From NCBI GenBank assembly GCA_019677205.1, contig JAAMXY010001516.1, forward strand, positions 1-64,000: DNA of 64,000 nt, written 5' to 3'. This stretch comes from Pinguiococcus pyrenoidosus. Lineage: Eukaryota; Sar; Pinguiophyceae; Pinguiochrysidales; Pinguiochrysidaceae. The position numbers and the translations under genes were made by a program. Positions 20,262 through 32,900 of the stretch are shown piece by piece (the stretch's first letter is position 1; each line of letters opens with the position of its first letter). Under the pieces are notes generated by a model, which was given only the letters and a program-made list of their open reading frames with translations, did not search any database and was not told the DNA's origin.

Positions 20262-20877
20262 ATCTCGGAGCTGCACTGTCCTGATCTAATCCCATCTGTC
20301 CTGAGCGGATGGGATCTGATCTTGCCTGACCTGATCCGACCAGCTTCGGCGTAAATGACACAAGCTTCTTTGCGTCTCGAGGCCGTCCAAATGTGTTTGG
20401 ATAGAGATGCCCACGGTATCCGAGTTTCTTGCTTTTGGACACTCTTCGCCTATGAGCTGACAAAACTAAAGACGAGTGGTGTGATCCAACCTGCAATCGA
20501 CCTGCCCAGGGGCTCTCGTCCCAACGGGGTTGCTGGCACGTCCGAGGTTGCGCTGGAGGCACCTGCCAAACGGCCACTCCCTTCCGTGGATGAACGGGCT
20601 TCCGCACCATCCTAGCGCCTCCCTTTCCGAGCGCAAAAGCGTGGCTTTTGGTGGTGGTGGGGGGGGAGAAGGCGAGGGCAGAGAGAGAGAGAGAGCGCGC
20701 GCGGGAGCGAGGGAGAGAGTGTTGCTATCGATTGGGTCGGAAGGGGAAAGCATAGCGCACGAGCATTCCAAAGCAAGTCGCATCCCTTTCTTGTCGTCCC
20801 CGGTCTGGCATCTGCCGTCTCTTAAGTACAGCTCTATGCACATCAACGGGTCTCGCGGGGTCCACCTCTTCTTCACG
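20262..20877. other. Convergent intergene with hairpin and GA-rich repeat
   Basis: Between two 3' ends. It holds a small inverted repeat, ATCCCATC at 20289-20296 and GATGGGAT at 20308-20315, and a G/GA-rich low-complexity tract at about 20650-20720. No gene is supported; the long plus-strand frame starting at 20530 runs antisense into the PPR gene. Confidence 0.5.
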
Positions 20878-23800
20878 TCACATCTTGTGGAAGCGATTGT
20901 ACAGCCTGGTGGTAATCTCCGGAGTCTGTCGACTTCGACTGGCCCGCCGTGGCTTCTTGTTGGGCCGTGTTCCTTTGCGGGCCACAGAGGAAAGTCAGCG
21001 TGCCATTGTTGGTTACCAACTGGATTCTACTCGACAAACGTACCATCTCCATCGTGTTCGCGAGCTTGGGCAAGGGTCTCCCTGTGCTGCTTCAAGAAGC
21101 GATACAGCTGCTCACGATCTTTGCGTCCAAAGGCGACTTTACCACGGACGGCATCCTCATCGTTTGCTGGATGGGTGATGCTGCCGCCCAGCGAAAGCCC
21201 AGACACGAGCGCCTTGAAATCGGGCACTTGGTCACTCTCTAGGAGCACCTCCAGATGTGCAGCCTCCTGGTTGGGGACGACGGGTGAGGACCTGACCGCA
21301 TTCAGACTTGCCCGGAACGTCATTTGCTTACCGCTTCGTTCTGCTCAAAGGAAAGCGCCAATCGAGTCCATAGGACCGCTTTGCTCATTCCGCGAAGATC
21401 TAAGAACTTCTCGGGAGAGCTTGCGGCGCCGAGAGGGTCCCCGCAACCATTGCGGGGAGCGCTGACCGCACGAAACTCCGGGTCATCTTGCAAACGCATT
21501 CCGTCGAATCCCGTGTTCCGTTCGATCTCCGCCTGCAGACTGGACAGCTGAGAGTCGGCCCCGCCATCTGTCTGCGCCTCGAGCATTTGGAGATACTCCT
21601 GATAAAAGCGCAGTGCGAACAAAGGCTTCCCGACCGCCCAGAACGACGAGCAGGCCATGTCTACTGTGTCCGCGTTTGGGCGCAGTCCCACTTCCATCAT
21701 CCTCGGTATGAGCACCTTGCGTATGGTCTTGTAGCGTATCCCTTCGGCGCGCATACATGCCTGTATCGCAAGGTTAAAGAGCTCGACCGTGGGCCTCACT
21801 GCATTGTGGGGGTCCTTGTAGAAATCATCCAACAATCGTTCCAGCGCAGCGGTGCAGATCTCCGGGGTGCGCGCCCTGATTCCCCCATACAGGACGCGGC
21901 GGTAGGTAACCTCGTCGGGTGGCGGCAAGCAGGCGTAGCCCTGACGCATACCGTCTAGGAGACACAGAGCTTCACGCGCTAGTCGTCCCCACGAAATTCC
22001 CAAGTTGGACCTGTTGAGCGCATCTAAGGCGGCATTGCACCGTCCCGTGGAGACCGAGCTCTGAGCGGTCTCGAGACTCTGGCCAAGCGCCCGCATCGCT
22101 TCGTCCCAGTCTCCCATGAGAGCCATGGCTTGTGTGTGCGCAAGTCCCAGTCCCTCCAGCGCTTGCTGCAGCTCAGTTTCCCGGCGAGGCTCAGTTTCTT
22201 GGCATGGCTCCTCGACGTCCTTCGCGCTTGTCAGCCCTAGCAGATCAGCACGCATCACGTCGTGCAGAATCCCGCACTTCTCCGTATCCCACCGCCGAGC
22301 TTTCCACTGCGATCTCTGCAATTCAGAAGGCTGGCGGCGCGCCGGACGTCCCGAAGCACGGGAAGCACGCTGCCCGCTTGACGGGACACCTCTAGGTTCT
22401 TGCGCGCTTCGCCTTCGCATCGTCGCAAGCAAAACTGTTCTGTACAAGTCGCCAAGCTCGGCCACGGTTTCAAGCGGTGCCAAAGCGCTCGAGAAACTTT
22501 CTGCAGCAACCAGATGATGCATCGCATCTGGACCGTCGTCCTCCGCCTCTTCCAATGGAATGCTCGCCGTAAGGGAGGCGCCGCCGCCTCCAGTAGGACG
22601 CACGCACTCCAGCACGCAGAGCGCGCTCTTCAGATCTCCAACACGCACGAGAAGCTCCACCGCACATCTCAGTGACTCTGCCCAAGAGCCTTGGCGTGCT
22701 CCAGTACCTCCCACGTCGAAACTCGCGACGTCTGCCCCGAGTATCTCAAACACACACTGCCGAGACGTGGGATCTTGCGCACGCATCAGGCACTTCAAAA
22801 CTGTAGCTCTAGAGATTTCATCAGGTGCGTCCATGCTGCGAAAGATGTTCACCGCATCCTGCCAGGGGATCGGCGCCTTGGCATTCGCGAAGGCATCTAG
22901 GCAGGCATTGAAGTGCACCGTGTTCTTGTCGTTCATACCGCTCAGAAGCTCGCGGGCCTCTTCCACGGCACCGGCCTTTGCAAGGCAGCTGAGGGAGTTG
23001 GCATATGTTTGGCTGTCCCTGGGAATGTTCTTCCCCGTCATCTGAGACAGCAGCATCAAGGTCTCCGCAACGCGGGGCTGCGGAAGAGCGCCGGCGCACG
23101 CTTCGATGACCAGGTTGTATTCCCGGGTTCCCAGCAGGTCGGCCATGCCTCGCGCCTCGAGCTTTCGCAGAAAGCCAATGGATTCCCTCCAGCTGCACCC
23201 CAGGGAGCGACCCCGTCCGTGCTCTCGAGTGCACGCGCTGAGAAGCGTGCACACCGTGCTCTGATCGAGCCTCACGCCATAGTCCCGACCCATCACGTCT
23301 GCCAGCGTCAGCGCCAGCGTCAGCGCCCCGACGCTGCAGCTGGCATGTATGACGATGTTCCAGCATTTCACCGGAAGCTGGAAGCCTCGTTGCAAGATAT
23401 CAAAGAGGTACCGCACGGACGCCGCCGCTGCTGCCTCAGCGCTCTCCAAGTCCCGAAGCGAGGCTTGTTGGCTGGCGGCCCGTGCGCAGACCAGCAGCAC
23501 AAGTTGATGCAGAGAAACATAGGGCGCTTCTCGCGAAGCGCCTGGGCCAGCTGCTTCCATCAGTGGCAGCGAAAAGACGCGAGATCTCATCACTTCCATC
23601 GCCGCTTGCCAGTCCGGCCGCGTGGCGCAATACTGCTGATGCAGCTCCCGCGCCACATCGCTCTTGAACGATCCCCCGTCTTCGCTGGACGAAGCGGACC
23701 AAGCGGACGAAGCGGTAGCAACGGACGAAGCGGTAGCAATCTCTTCGTCGCGAGCTATTGCGTCATCGCTCGCCCTTGGCGTTCCGTCGTTCAGGAGGTG

Positions 23801-24004
23801 CACGTCGGCAGAGTCCAGCAAGTCGACGAACTCCGGATGAATGACCTGCGCGTCTCGCGCGCGAAGCAGCGGCTCTGAGCTTTGCTCTCTGCGCAGGAAG
23901 CTCGCTGGGCGAGGAGGCCTCGGAGCTCTCGACAAAGGAGGGCTCAAAGAGGGCCGGCGGCGCCGGAGACTCCGGCGCCGCAACTGGAGGAAAACGCTCC
24001 GCAT
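20878..24004 (-). CDS. Pentatricopeptide-repeat protein with SMR-like domain
   Basis: Organelle RNA-binding protein candidate, 996 aa in three exons: 24004-21332, 21266-21044 and 20972-20878. It starts with an Arg-rich, acid-free presequence (MRSVFLQLRRRSLRRRRPS) typical of mitochondrial or plastid import. PPR-type helix pairs are visible from about residue 240, e.g. WNIVIHASCSVGALTLALTLADVM, YNLVIEACAGALPQPRVAETLMLL and TYANSLSCLAKAGAVEEARELLSGM. Near the end of exon 1, KFLDLRGMSKAVLWTRLAL resembles the start of a small MutS-related (SMR) domain; the in-phase second exon (EAAHLEVLLE...VAFGRKDREQLYRFLKQ) would complete it, and a basic tail ends at RFHKM. PPR-SMR proteins act in organelle RNA processing. 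The unspliced frame would stop at 21320. Confidence 0.8.
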
Positions 24005-24895
24005 CCTTCTCAGAAGGCCCTCATCCGCTGTCCGCAGCGACAGCCCGGCGCTCTACAGAGCCGCTTAGAGACAGCGTCACAGCGCAAAGGGTCTCTGCTA
24101 CTTTGGATAGAGCCGCAAAGCGAACGCCAAAGGCCGAAGCGCGAAGCCTTACAAAGGATGGCAAAGCCAACGCGCCGAAATCCCGAGACTGTTTCAGCTT
24201 TCCTCCTGGGAGGCGGCGGTTGGACTGGAGTGCTTTCTGCGGCAGGCGCGGACACGGTGTCCAAGGCCCCACGTGCGAGAGTCTCTCGAAACGTCGGCTC
24301 AAAGCGAAGAGGACGGTGTCGACGCGGGGGAAGTGGCGTGGCGGAGAGGGCGGAAATGGGCGCCAGGTCACTCTCGCAGATGTCAGCTGATCTCGCGACG
24401 CGGCGTTCGACAAATCGTACCGAATATCGAATTTACTCAGCGATCGATTCGCCCTCTATTTCTTCTTTCCATCGTTCGGGAGCATGGCAGCCCTGCGGGA
24501 GCGCAGCGAATCGGCACCGCAGCCGTTGGCTTTGAGCCGCCTCGCCTGGCCCGGCCGCCAATGAGCCGGCGCGCTAGGCTTTTAGAGCCGAGTTGGCGCT
24601 ATGCTCTGAGCCACTCCCATCTCCGTCGTCCCTCGAGCATCCCACGTCATCTCCAAGTGCTCGTGTAGTTTGGACTTGGGGTCGGGATAACTGCCGGGCG
24701 GCGCCGCAGTCCGGCTATAGTGACTCCCTGGGCGGCCAGGCGCTCTATAGAGTGCGCGCGCTCCCGGCTAGTGAAACTGAAAGCGCAGGGATCACAGGGC
24801 TTTCGTTTCAAATGGTCCGTCTCTCTGCGCCGCGCGTTCGAAGGCGCTCTGGACTTGTTGACATTGAGCACGCTTGCGTCGCTGCGGAGCAGATC
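24005..24895. promoter_or_regulatory. Divergent promoter region, PPR-SMR / EGF gene
   Basis: About 890 bp between divergent start codons. A slightly AT-richer patch lies near 24400-24470 and a CCAAT box at about 24558. No gene is supported; the open frames here are short and on both strands. Confidence 0.35.
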
Positions 24896-26351
24896 ATGCT
24901 GACGACTCTAGTGGCGCTGGCCACCTTGGCGGCCTGTGCACACGCCGCGTGCGACAACGCGTGCAATGGCCACGGGACCTGCGGCGCGGAGGACGTGTGC
25001 AACTGCTACCCCAATTATCGACTCAATGGAGAGGTGCGCCAAGAGTCTGCTTGTGTCCGTGTCTGCGTCGCTGGGACGTGTGGGGAAGAGCCACCGGCAC
25101 TGCTAACGGAGGCGCGGCGGCGGCGGCGGCGCTGCTTTGCCGCCCTTGTAGGCGGACGGCGACTGCAGTACCTACGTGTGCCCCTTCGACATCGCGTGGG
25201 TGGACCACATCTCGTTGAACACGGACACAGCGCTGAAGTTCGACACGGCCGGCAGCACGGACCGAGGCTCCATCCACAACTACGCGGAGTGCAGCGGGCG
25301 CGGCTTGTGCGACCGGGAGTTCGGCATGTGCATGTGCTTCGAGGGCTACACAGGCAAGGCGTGCCAGCGGACCACGTGTCCCAATGACTGCAACGGCCGA
25401 GGCACCTGCGAGTTCGCGGCGGACCTGGCCTTCGGAGAGGTGTACGGCGACTACTACGTGGGCACGTCCGCGGCCAAAGGGTATCTGGGGGCCAGTCCGA
25501 AGAACTTCACCTCGGACATCAAGAACCGCTTCTTCGACGCCTACAAGACGCGCCAGTGCAAGTGCGACCCTGGCTACGGCGGGCCGGACTGCAGTCTGCG
25601 CAGTTGCCCCTTCGGCAACGACGTGCTGGACGTGGACGGCGCGCAGCACCAGCGGCAGACGATCGAGATCATCGAGTACACCGAGAACACCGGCGCGGGC
25701 AACGCGGGCGTCACGTCCACAGATGCGCACCAGGAGGCCACCAACGCCAATCTGGCCGGCACGCCCGCGAATCGCTACTTCCTGCGCGAGATCGCGCTGG
25801 CCTTCACCGCCAAGACGGGAGAGCGCTTCGTGACCAAGCCCATCCGCCTGGTGGCCACCGCGGCGTCGCTGCAGACGCAGATCGAAGAAGCGCTCATGGA
25901 GCTGCCCAACCAGGTCATCGGGCGGACAGACTCGTCCAACAACAAGCCCATCACGGTGACCGCCAGCTTCACCGCGGCCACGTACGACATGACCACTGGC
26001 GGCGGCGACACCACGGACTTCTGGAGCATCCAGATCGAGTTCTCGGGGACCAACGTGCAGGGGCCGCAGCACCTGGTGGAAGTGCTCACGGACGAATGCG
26101 GCGTCGGGCTGTTCAAGCCCAGTGGGCAGGCCGGCTGCTCCACACAAATGTACGGCATCGAGATCCCGCGCTTCGTCACCGACGACGGCGCCGCGGGCGC
26201 TGTCTACTCCCGCGTGTACGAGAACCAGGCGGCGCAGTATCAGTCCTTCGAGTGCGGGCGACGCGGCAAATGCGACTACGAGACCGGCATTTGCGGGTGC
26301 TTTAGCGGCTACAAGGGGGCGCATTGCGAAGACCTCACGGCTCTTGTGTGA
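24896..26351 (+). CDS. Secreted EGF-repeat protein
   Basis: Two exons (24896-25033 and 25152-26351), 445 aa. It opens with a clear signal peptide, MLTTLVALATLAACAHA. EGF-like modules follow: CDNACNGHGTCGAEDVCNC (exon 1), ECSGRGLCDREFGMCMCFEGYTG, CPNDCNGRGTC...CKCDPGYGGPDC and, at the C terminus, ECGRRGKCDYETGICGCFSGYKG. Between the third and last lies a beta-rich domain of about 200 residues without recognised family. This ECSGRGLCDR..C.CF.GYTG.ACQR style is frequent in stramenopile and related algal secreted proteins. No transmembrane segment is visible, so it is probably secreted or wall-associated. Role unknown. Confidence 0.8.
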
Positions 26352-26773
26352 CGTCCAGGGGCGGCGGGGCTTTCGACGCCGGGGCTCGCTCCGACATGAT
26401 AGATTGGATTGGCTTTGTAAACGACAGGTGATATATTAGAGCTTGGATGTAGAACGCCGTTCGCGCGACAGACGTAGAAATTAGTCCGGCGTCTTCTTCA
26501 CGTCAACCGTACTCGTGATTCTCTCCGGCGGTGGCGTCTCCGCGAGTGTTTGAAGGCGAGGAGAACGTAAATCAAGTGTCTTTGTTCGCCATGTCTTGAC
26601 CGCGGTAGCAGACACCTCCGGCACACACACAGAAAGCTCCTTCGCTAGTTGGCTCTGCCTCCAGACACCTCAGACACGTCAACACAGTAGAGAATACCTA
26701 ATGATCACCGATTGGAACGTGTCCTCATTCACTTAGCTCTTCCACTCTACGTCTATGGGAAACCACCTAGCCT
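26352..26773. other. Convergent intergene
   Basis: Separates the 3' ends of the EGF gene and G-beta. No gene, repeat or RNA structure was recognised. Confidence 0.5.
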
Positions 26774-28828
26774 CTATGCCCAGATCTTCAGCAGAGTGTC
26801 CCAAGACCCAGTGCACAAAGCGTCCCCGTTCGGGCTCACCTGTCGAGATACAAGTTAGCGCGACGGCTACAGGAATTCAAGTTCGGCAGCATCGATGCAC
26901 GTACCCCGAGGCAGCTGACACGATTCTCATGTCCCTGGAGCGAACCGAAGGCGGGGCTGAAGCTCGAGAGGCTCGCATCCCACACGCAGTTTGTGTAGTC
27001 GTCGTATCCTGAGCAGAAGAAGCGCCTGAGCGAAATTGCTGCCAGGTCGAATCGAGAAGCGTATGCCATGTGCCTTACCCGCAAAAAGAAGTCGACCCGA
27101 CCGCGAAAAGGAAACGGAGGTTACCCCGCAAAGGATCTACGGCGCGGCCGTCATGAGCTCCTGGGGCAGGCAGGAAGTGCCCGGATGCCGGGATGTTTGA
27201 CGCGTACCTTTTCGCTGGCGAAGTCGTTGAGTTGGCTGTAAGACCGCATGTCAAAGAGTCGGCACGTGGCGTCATCGGAGCCTGCGGAAGCAGCGGCGTG
27301 AGTCTGAACTCCGAGAACGACGGAGCTCCCTTGCGGCGGAAGACGCACCAGAAGCCAGCCCCTTGGAGTCGGGGAAGAGGTCGACGGAGTTGATGTCGCT
27401 CTCGTGGCCGTGGTGCGTCTGCTGCGCCGACTCGGTACGGAGATCCCAAACCTGCGTTAGCAAGGAGACCATCAGCTTGGGACCGTCTTGGGTTGCCGCA
27501 AGGCAGGCGCCGCTTCCGAGAAAGCACCTTTGACGTGGAGTCGACGGATCTGTGATGGCGAGCGATGCAGATTAGTTTCGGCGGCGTGAAGAGTCTGCAC
27601 GGCTGCTACATCGAGTCCCGCTTTGCGAAAAGGTCACGTACCCTGACACGAATGTGTTCCTGTCTACGTCGGGCCGGATGCTGATCGCCATCACGTCACC
27701 GGTGTGCCCCGCAAAGGTTGCCTGTGGCCGGAGCTTTGTCAACGCCGCCTCATCATCAAGCTGGACGCGAAGGTCTTCTTTACCTTCTTTTCTCCTCGCT
27801 CGATGTCCCAGTAGATGCACGTGGAGTCTCCGGAGCTCGTAAGCATGTTCTCCTGTGCGGCGCGAGTCAGTTTCGCCGCTGCCTCGTGTCATGCTCTGGG
27901 CTTTTGTGGTCGCACCTCTCCAACAAAACGGCAGCACGACAGATACCCGTCGTGGCCCGTGAGCTCCTTCGATGATCTTGTGACCTACACAAATGCACGC
28001 AGACACGCCTGTAAGCCTCAGGCCTGCCGCCCCCACCCTGCGCTCTTCCGCGGCTACCGGTTGCGATTCCGCTGCCGCCTTGATGTTGAACACGGAGCAA
28101 ACGTTGTCCAGCCCGCCACACGCAACCAGTGCGTTGTTTGTCTGAAGGCGCCGAGCAGTGAGTCTCTTTCCGAGCTTTGAAAGCTGGCATTTCCCGTGCA
28201 AACCTGCTCAAAGGCGGCGGTCATGACCCACGCGGATCGCAGCGTAATGGCGCCAATTTTGTTCTTCGTCGGCCCATTCCAAATCAGAAGCTTGCCATCT
28301 TGGCTGCTCGCGGTTCAGAGACGCTTGTGAGCGGTGGAAGCTGGGAGAGGCAGCGCGCTCGAGTCTCACCTGGCGCTCACGATACGCTGACTGTCTCCCG
28401 CCCAGTGACACGCGTAGACCTAGAGAGGACGCCAGCTTACGCACGCCCAGGGCCTCGACTGGCTTGCGGGAGCTGCCTACCTTTCCGAAGTGGCCCTTGA
28501 GCGTCCTCCGCACTCGCGGCGGGTTCACTAGGGGGGGTGTCAGGGCGTTACGGTGAGCAGAAACGCGGAGGCCTGTGGGCGCCCTTCCCCAAAACGTGTT
28601 GCTTGCGCCTCACCTAGCCGCTTGAGCTTCGTGACGGACGCGTGGCTCATGTCGCCATTGTTCTTCTCTTCCTTCAGGCGCTGAATCTGCGACTTGAGGC
28701 CTTCTGCTTCGGCTCTCGCCTGACGAGTCGCGGGAGGAGGGGGGGGACGTGGTGAGGAGCCAAGCGCTGCGGCGTCGTCCGGCTGCGAAGGCCGCTCTCA
28801 CCTGCTCGATGCGCGCGTAGACGTCCAT
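26774..28828 (-). CDS. Heterotrimeric G-protein beta subunit
   Basis: Seven-bladed WD40 subunit that pairs with G-gamma and couples receptors to effectors at the membrane. Fifteen small exons join in phase: 28828-28802, 28719-28614, 28527-28481, 28419-28370, 28303-28204, 28141-28037, 27984-27916, 27852-27784, 27721-27642, 27549-27528, 27451-27349, 27281-27208, 27136-27079, 27008-26905 and 26839-26774, giving 359 aa (human GNB1 340). Landmarks in order: N-terminal coiled coil [141 protein letters not shown] and [12 protein letters not shown] at the stop. Introns are 61-105 bp. No G-alpha or G-gamma gene is in the window. Confidence 0.95.
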
Positions 28829-29959
28829 AGGCACCTGCGTCGATTGCAAAGGCCACCTGCGGCGCTCCGGAGCTCGTGAAGGCGTTCGAGAGTTGCTGGA
28901 AGGCCGAGGCGTTACTTGCGGCATCGTGCGCTGTTTTCCAGCCTCTGGGCCGACGCCCCCGATTGGCTGCGCGTGACAAGAGCGCCAGACACCATTGGCC
29001 ACTGGGTTTCAGTTATATTCCTACTGGGGCCGAAGGATGGCCGGCAAAGACTCCGGTTGGCCTCGCGATTGGCAGCTGCGATTGGCGACGGCGGGAAGCA
29101 GCAGGCAGGGATTGGGGGCAGCAACGCGCCATCATTGGGGGAAATGATTCGAGTAGGCGACAGCGCGAGAATCGGCCGTTTCTGCCCACAGCGCATCGAA
29201 GTTGCTGAGCTTTCCTCTCTCCCGATTGGCTCACACTCGCGCGAGGAGCGCGAAAGGTTCTGTTGCATGCGCAGGCAGGAACAACAGTTTCACTTCGATC
29301 TCATGCTTCAAATCCCCTTCTTCAAAATATGCCTTTCCTGTCCGTCACCGCACTCTCTTGTCATGAACGCAGGCCGGCAATCCGAACCTTTGTCTCAAAA
29401 CCATGAAAGTCAACGAATTTAGTCGAAACGCTTGAATTCCAAGGATTCGAGAGGAGGTTCTCTCTCCTCGAGACTCGAGACGCTTTCGATCGAAACGAAC
29501 TCCAACGGTTCCAAAGAGTACCTTCTCGTGGTACTACCCCAGAGGGTATGAATTATGAAATCTCATATGACAGCAACACAAGAATCGGAAGAAGTATGAA
29601 CATGTATTATGAAAGTGAGCAATTGAAGGAATAATCTAAAATCTCCAGGTGATCGTTGGCTTCGCGTCTTGGCGGCATTTTCGTCGTGAAGACCAACTTT
29701 TCGCGCGCATCTGCTTCTCAAGGCAGCAACCTTGCTCGCTCCCGCTTGCATTGCGCTGCTGGAAGCTCGGCCAAGTCCCTGGGGAGCTGCTGGTCTGGGG
29801 CACGTCCGGAAGCGGATACCACGCTCGGACCCCGGCCCGTCGGCCCTGGAGCTTGACGGCTCGTTTGAACGCTTTCGTCAAACACCGGTTACGCAGCCGA
29901 GACGACCTCACCGCCGCACGCGGCTGTCGGCGATTCGCTCAAGAACGTGATCAGCAAGA
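28829..29959. promoter_or_regulatory. Divergent promoter region, G-beta / kinesin, CCAAT-rich
   Basis: About 1.1 kb between divergent starts. Bases 28955-29230 contain seven ATTGG (inverted CCAAT) boxes, near 28960, 28991, 29065, 29080, 29110, 29133 and 29222. An AT-rich island follows at about 29545-29650. CCAAT boxes bind NF-Y-type factors in many eukaryotes; use as promoter elements here is inferred. No gene is seen. Confidence 0.5.
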
Positions 29960-32900
29960 ATGGAAACGGACCTCGGAGCTTTCGCAGAAGACCGCATTCG
30001 CGTCTTCTGCCGCATCCGAAGCGACGAGGGCGGAGCGGCCCCGGCGGTCTCCGCCGCCTCCGACGGTGTGAGCGTGCGCGTACGGACCAGCGTTCCCGGC
30101 GCGGCCACGTCTTATGCCTTCGATGCGTCCATGGGGCCGCAAGTGGATCAGGAGGACGTCTTCACCTCGGTCGGCTTGCCGCTCACGCGCGCGTGTCTGC
30201 AGGGCTTCAACGGCACCGTTCTCGCGTACGGGCAGACCGGCTCCGGGAAGACCTACACAACCTTTGGACCCGGGAACCTCATGAACAATGCCACGGAGGC
30301 GCTGGAGAGTCCGCTGAGGGGCCTAGTGCCTCGCGTGCTGACGTATCTCTTCGAGATGACGAGAAAGGCAGAGGAGCAATGCCCGCACGACCTCAAGTAT
30401 CACGTGTCCGCGTCCTTCTACGAGATCTTCCAAGAACGCGTGTACGACCTGCTTGCCGGAGCGAGTCTCGATGGTGCCGATCGCGACGCTGCGCTCTCGA
30501 CAGCAGCAGATTTGCAAGTCCGTGAAGAGCGGAGCAAAGGCGTGTACGTCGAGAACCTCTCCAGCTTCCCGATCCGCAGCCCGGAGGATGCGATGACGCT
30601 CCTTCAGCAAGGGTATGCCTTGCGCCGTGTCGGAGAGACGGCGATGAACCGGCAGAGCTCGCGGTCGCATGCCATGTTCACCCTCACGTTGACCTGCGAG
30701 GAGACCCGCGAGCACACCACCAAGAAGAGGACGTCGCGATTCAACCTGGTGGACTTGGCAGGGAGCGAACGGCAGAAGCAGACCCAGACGCAGGGCGAGA
30801 GGCTCCGCGAGGCGAGCGCGATCAATCAGAGCCTCTCGATGCTTGGCATTGTTATCAACGCCCTGACGAGCAACGGCGCTACGTTTCACGTCCCCTACCG
30901 GAACTCCAAGCTCACCTTCCTCCTCCGAGACTCCCTCGGCGGGAACTCAAAGACCGCCCTCGTTGCCACTCTCAGCCCGCGGGCGGTCAACCTCGTCGAG
31001 ACCCAGTCCACGCTGAAGTTCGCTTCCAGAGCTGCGAAGGTGTGCAACCAGGCCATCGTCAACGAGAAGACGTCGGCCAGCCTCGAGGCGCTGCAGCAGG
31101 AATTGGAGACCGCCAATGTCCAGATCCGGTGCCTGGAGCAGCAAATCGAGAAGCTAGAGGGAAATCCCGACCACGCGGGTGCCCTTCTGGGGGATTCGCG
31201 ACTGCGCATGGGCCAATCTACCATGGACGAAGATGACGTGTCTCTGCTTGTCAGTGCGCTTCGGCGATCTGCAGCGGCAGAAGTCGCGATGTCCGGCCTG
31301 AAGGCAGCGTATGACGAAATGGCCAACAACTACAAGGTCATGCAAGAGCACAACCGCGACCTCGTCTTGGCCGAGGGCTTTCGCCGAGAGCGGCTGTCGA
31401 AGCTGGAAGCTGCTGAGAGCGGCAAAGAGACAACTGGCGAAGTTGGAGTGGCAGCCTCCCCCGCAGCTGACGGTGCAGATCAGGTCTTGCTGCAGTCCAA
31501 TCTCCGGCAAGCGCGGCGGGTTGCCGGACTGTATCGGCAGCGCTTCAACGCGCTGAAGGGCGTGCTAGCCGCGGTTGTCGATGCGTCGACGAACGAAGAG
31601 GAGGAGGCCTCCCAGCAGTCCGAGGAGGCGTCCGAGACGGACACGTCGTCTTCCGAAGGCGAAGAGGAGATGGGCGACGTGCCTGCTCCCACGGAGAGCG
31701 TCTCGCTCATCAGCTCGCCGAAGAAGCGTGGAAGCTCTCCAGCCTGGATTACGGATCTCGATCGATTTCTTGAAAGCAAGAGGGGAAGCTTCAGCGACGA
31801 GAACTCGGCTTTCCAGGACCTGAAGAGCCTCTTCCCGTCCTGGTCCGGCTTCGAGGAGACAGACCTTATGGCAAAGCTTCACAAGAAGATGGAGTCCTTG
31901 GAGATTCAGATCCGCGAATGCTGTGACGGGCATACCGTGCTGGAGCTCCAGGACAGCCTGCGAGGCGCGAGGACGGACCTTGAGAGCACCTATGCAGCCC
32001 TGCTCTTGGAGCAGGGCAACGTCAAGTCTGCCAACCGCGACATCGAGGAAAAGCAGCAAGCCATTTCCACTCTTCGTCAAGATCTCCAGTCGACCAATTG
32101 CGAGGTCGAGGACCTCAAGGCCTTGCTGCAAGCGAGCAAGGAGGGATCGCTCGCTCTTGCGAGCGAAGTTGAGAAGCTTCAAGGTGAGAAGAACGCGCTG
32201 GAAGTTGCCGTTGCGGAGGGAAACCAGCAAAACTCTGCACTGCAGTCGGAGCTTGAAAGCTCCGTGGGCAAGCTCAACGAGCTGACGGCCACTCACGAAG
32301 ACGCCAACGTACGCCACGAGGCTGAGCTTCAAGAAAGAGACCAGCGCGGCAAAATGCAGGCCCTTCGGATGGATGAGTTATCAGCCGAGCACAAGAAGCA
32401 GTTTGCGGTCGTGCGCGCCAAGTATGAGGCGGCCAAACTTGAGCTCTCCAAGTCTCGCACCCAAGTCTCGAAGTTGGAAGACGAGGTCGCAGAGAAGAAC
32501 GATATCATAGCGGAAGACAAGCGCCAGCAGGATCTGCTTCAAGAAGAGAATGAGACGCTGTGCTCGAAGGTCAAGGACCTGGAGGAACAGGTTGAAGGCC
32601 AATCCACAAGGATAGCGAATCTTGAGAGCGAAAGCGCTGAGCACGTCTCACGTCGCGAGGAAATGGCCGTGCAGCTTGAAGCAAAGGAATGCATGGTGGA
32701 GGAAAAGGATGCGGCGCTTGCGAAATTGCAAGAGGAGTACGAGGGCGTTTCAAGAGACCTTGCAGCCGCTCGAGGCGATATCCAAGACAAGGCAGAGACG
32801 ATCCAAACGATGCTGTCCAAGGTGGAGTCCCAGTCGTTCAAGCTCAGCAGCGTCACTGCTGACCTGACCGCCATGACCGAGAAGCTAGATGCCTTGGAAA

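Noticed and set aside
20530-21465. 311-aa plus-strand frame
   Set aside because: Antisense to the second and third exons of the PPR-SMR gene, which splice correctly; low-complexity start.
25023-26324. 433-aa minus-strand frame
   Set aside because: Exact antisense of the EGF protein; arises from GC-rich third positions.
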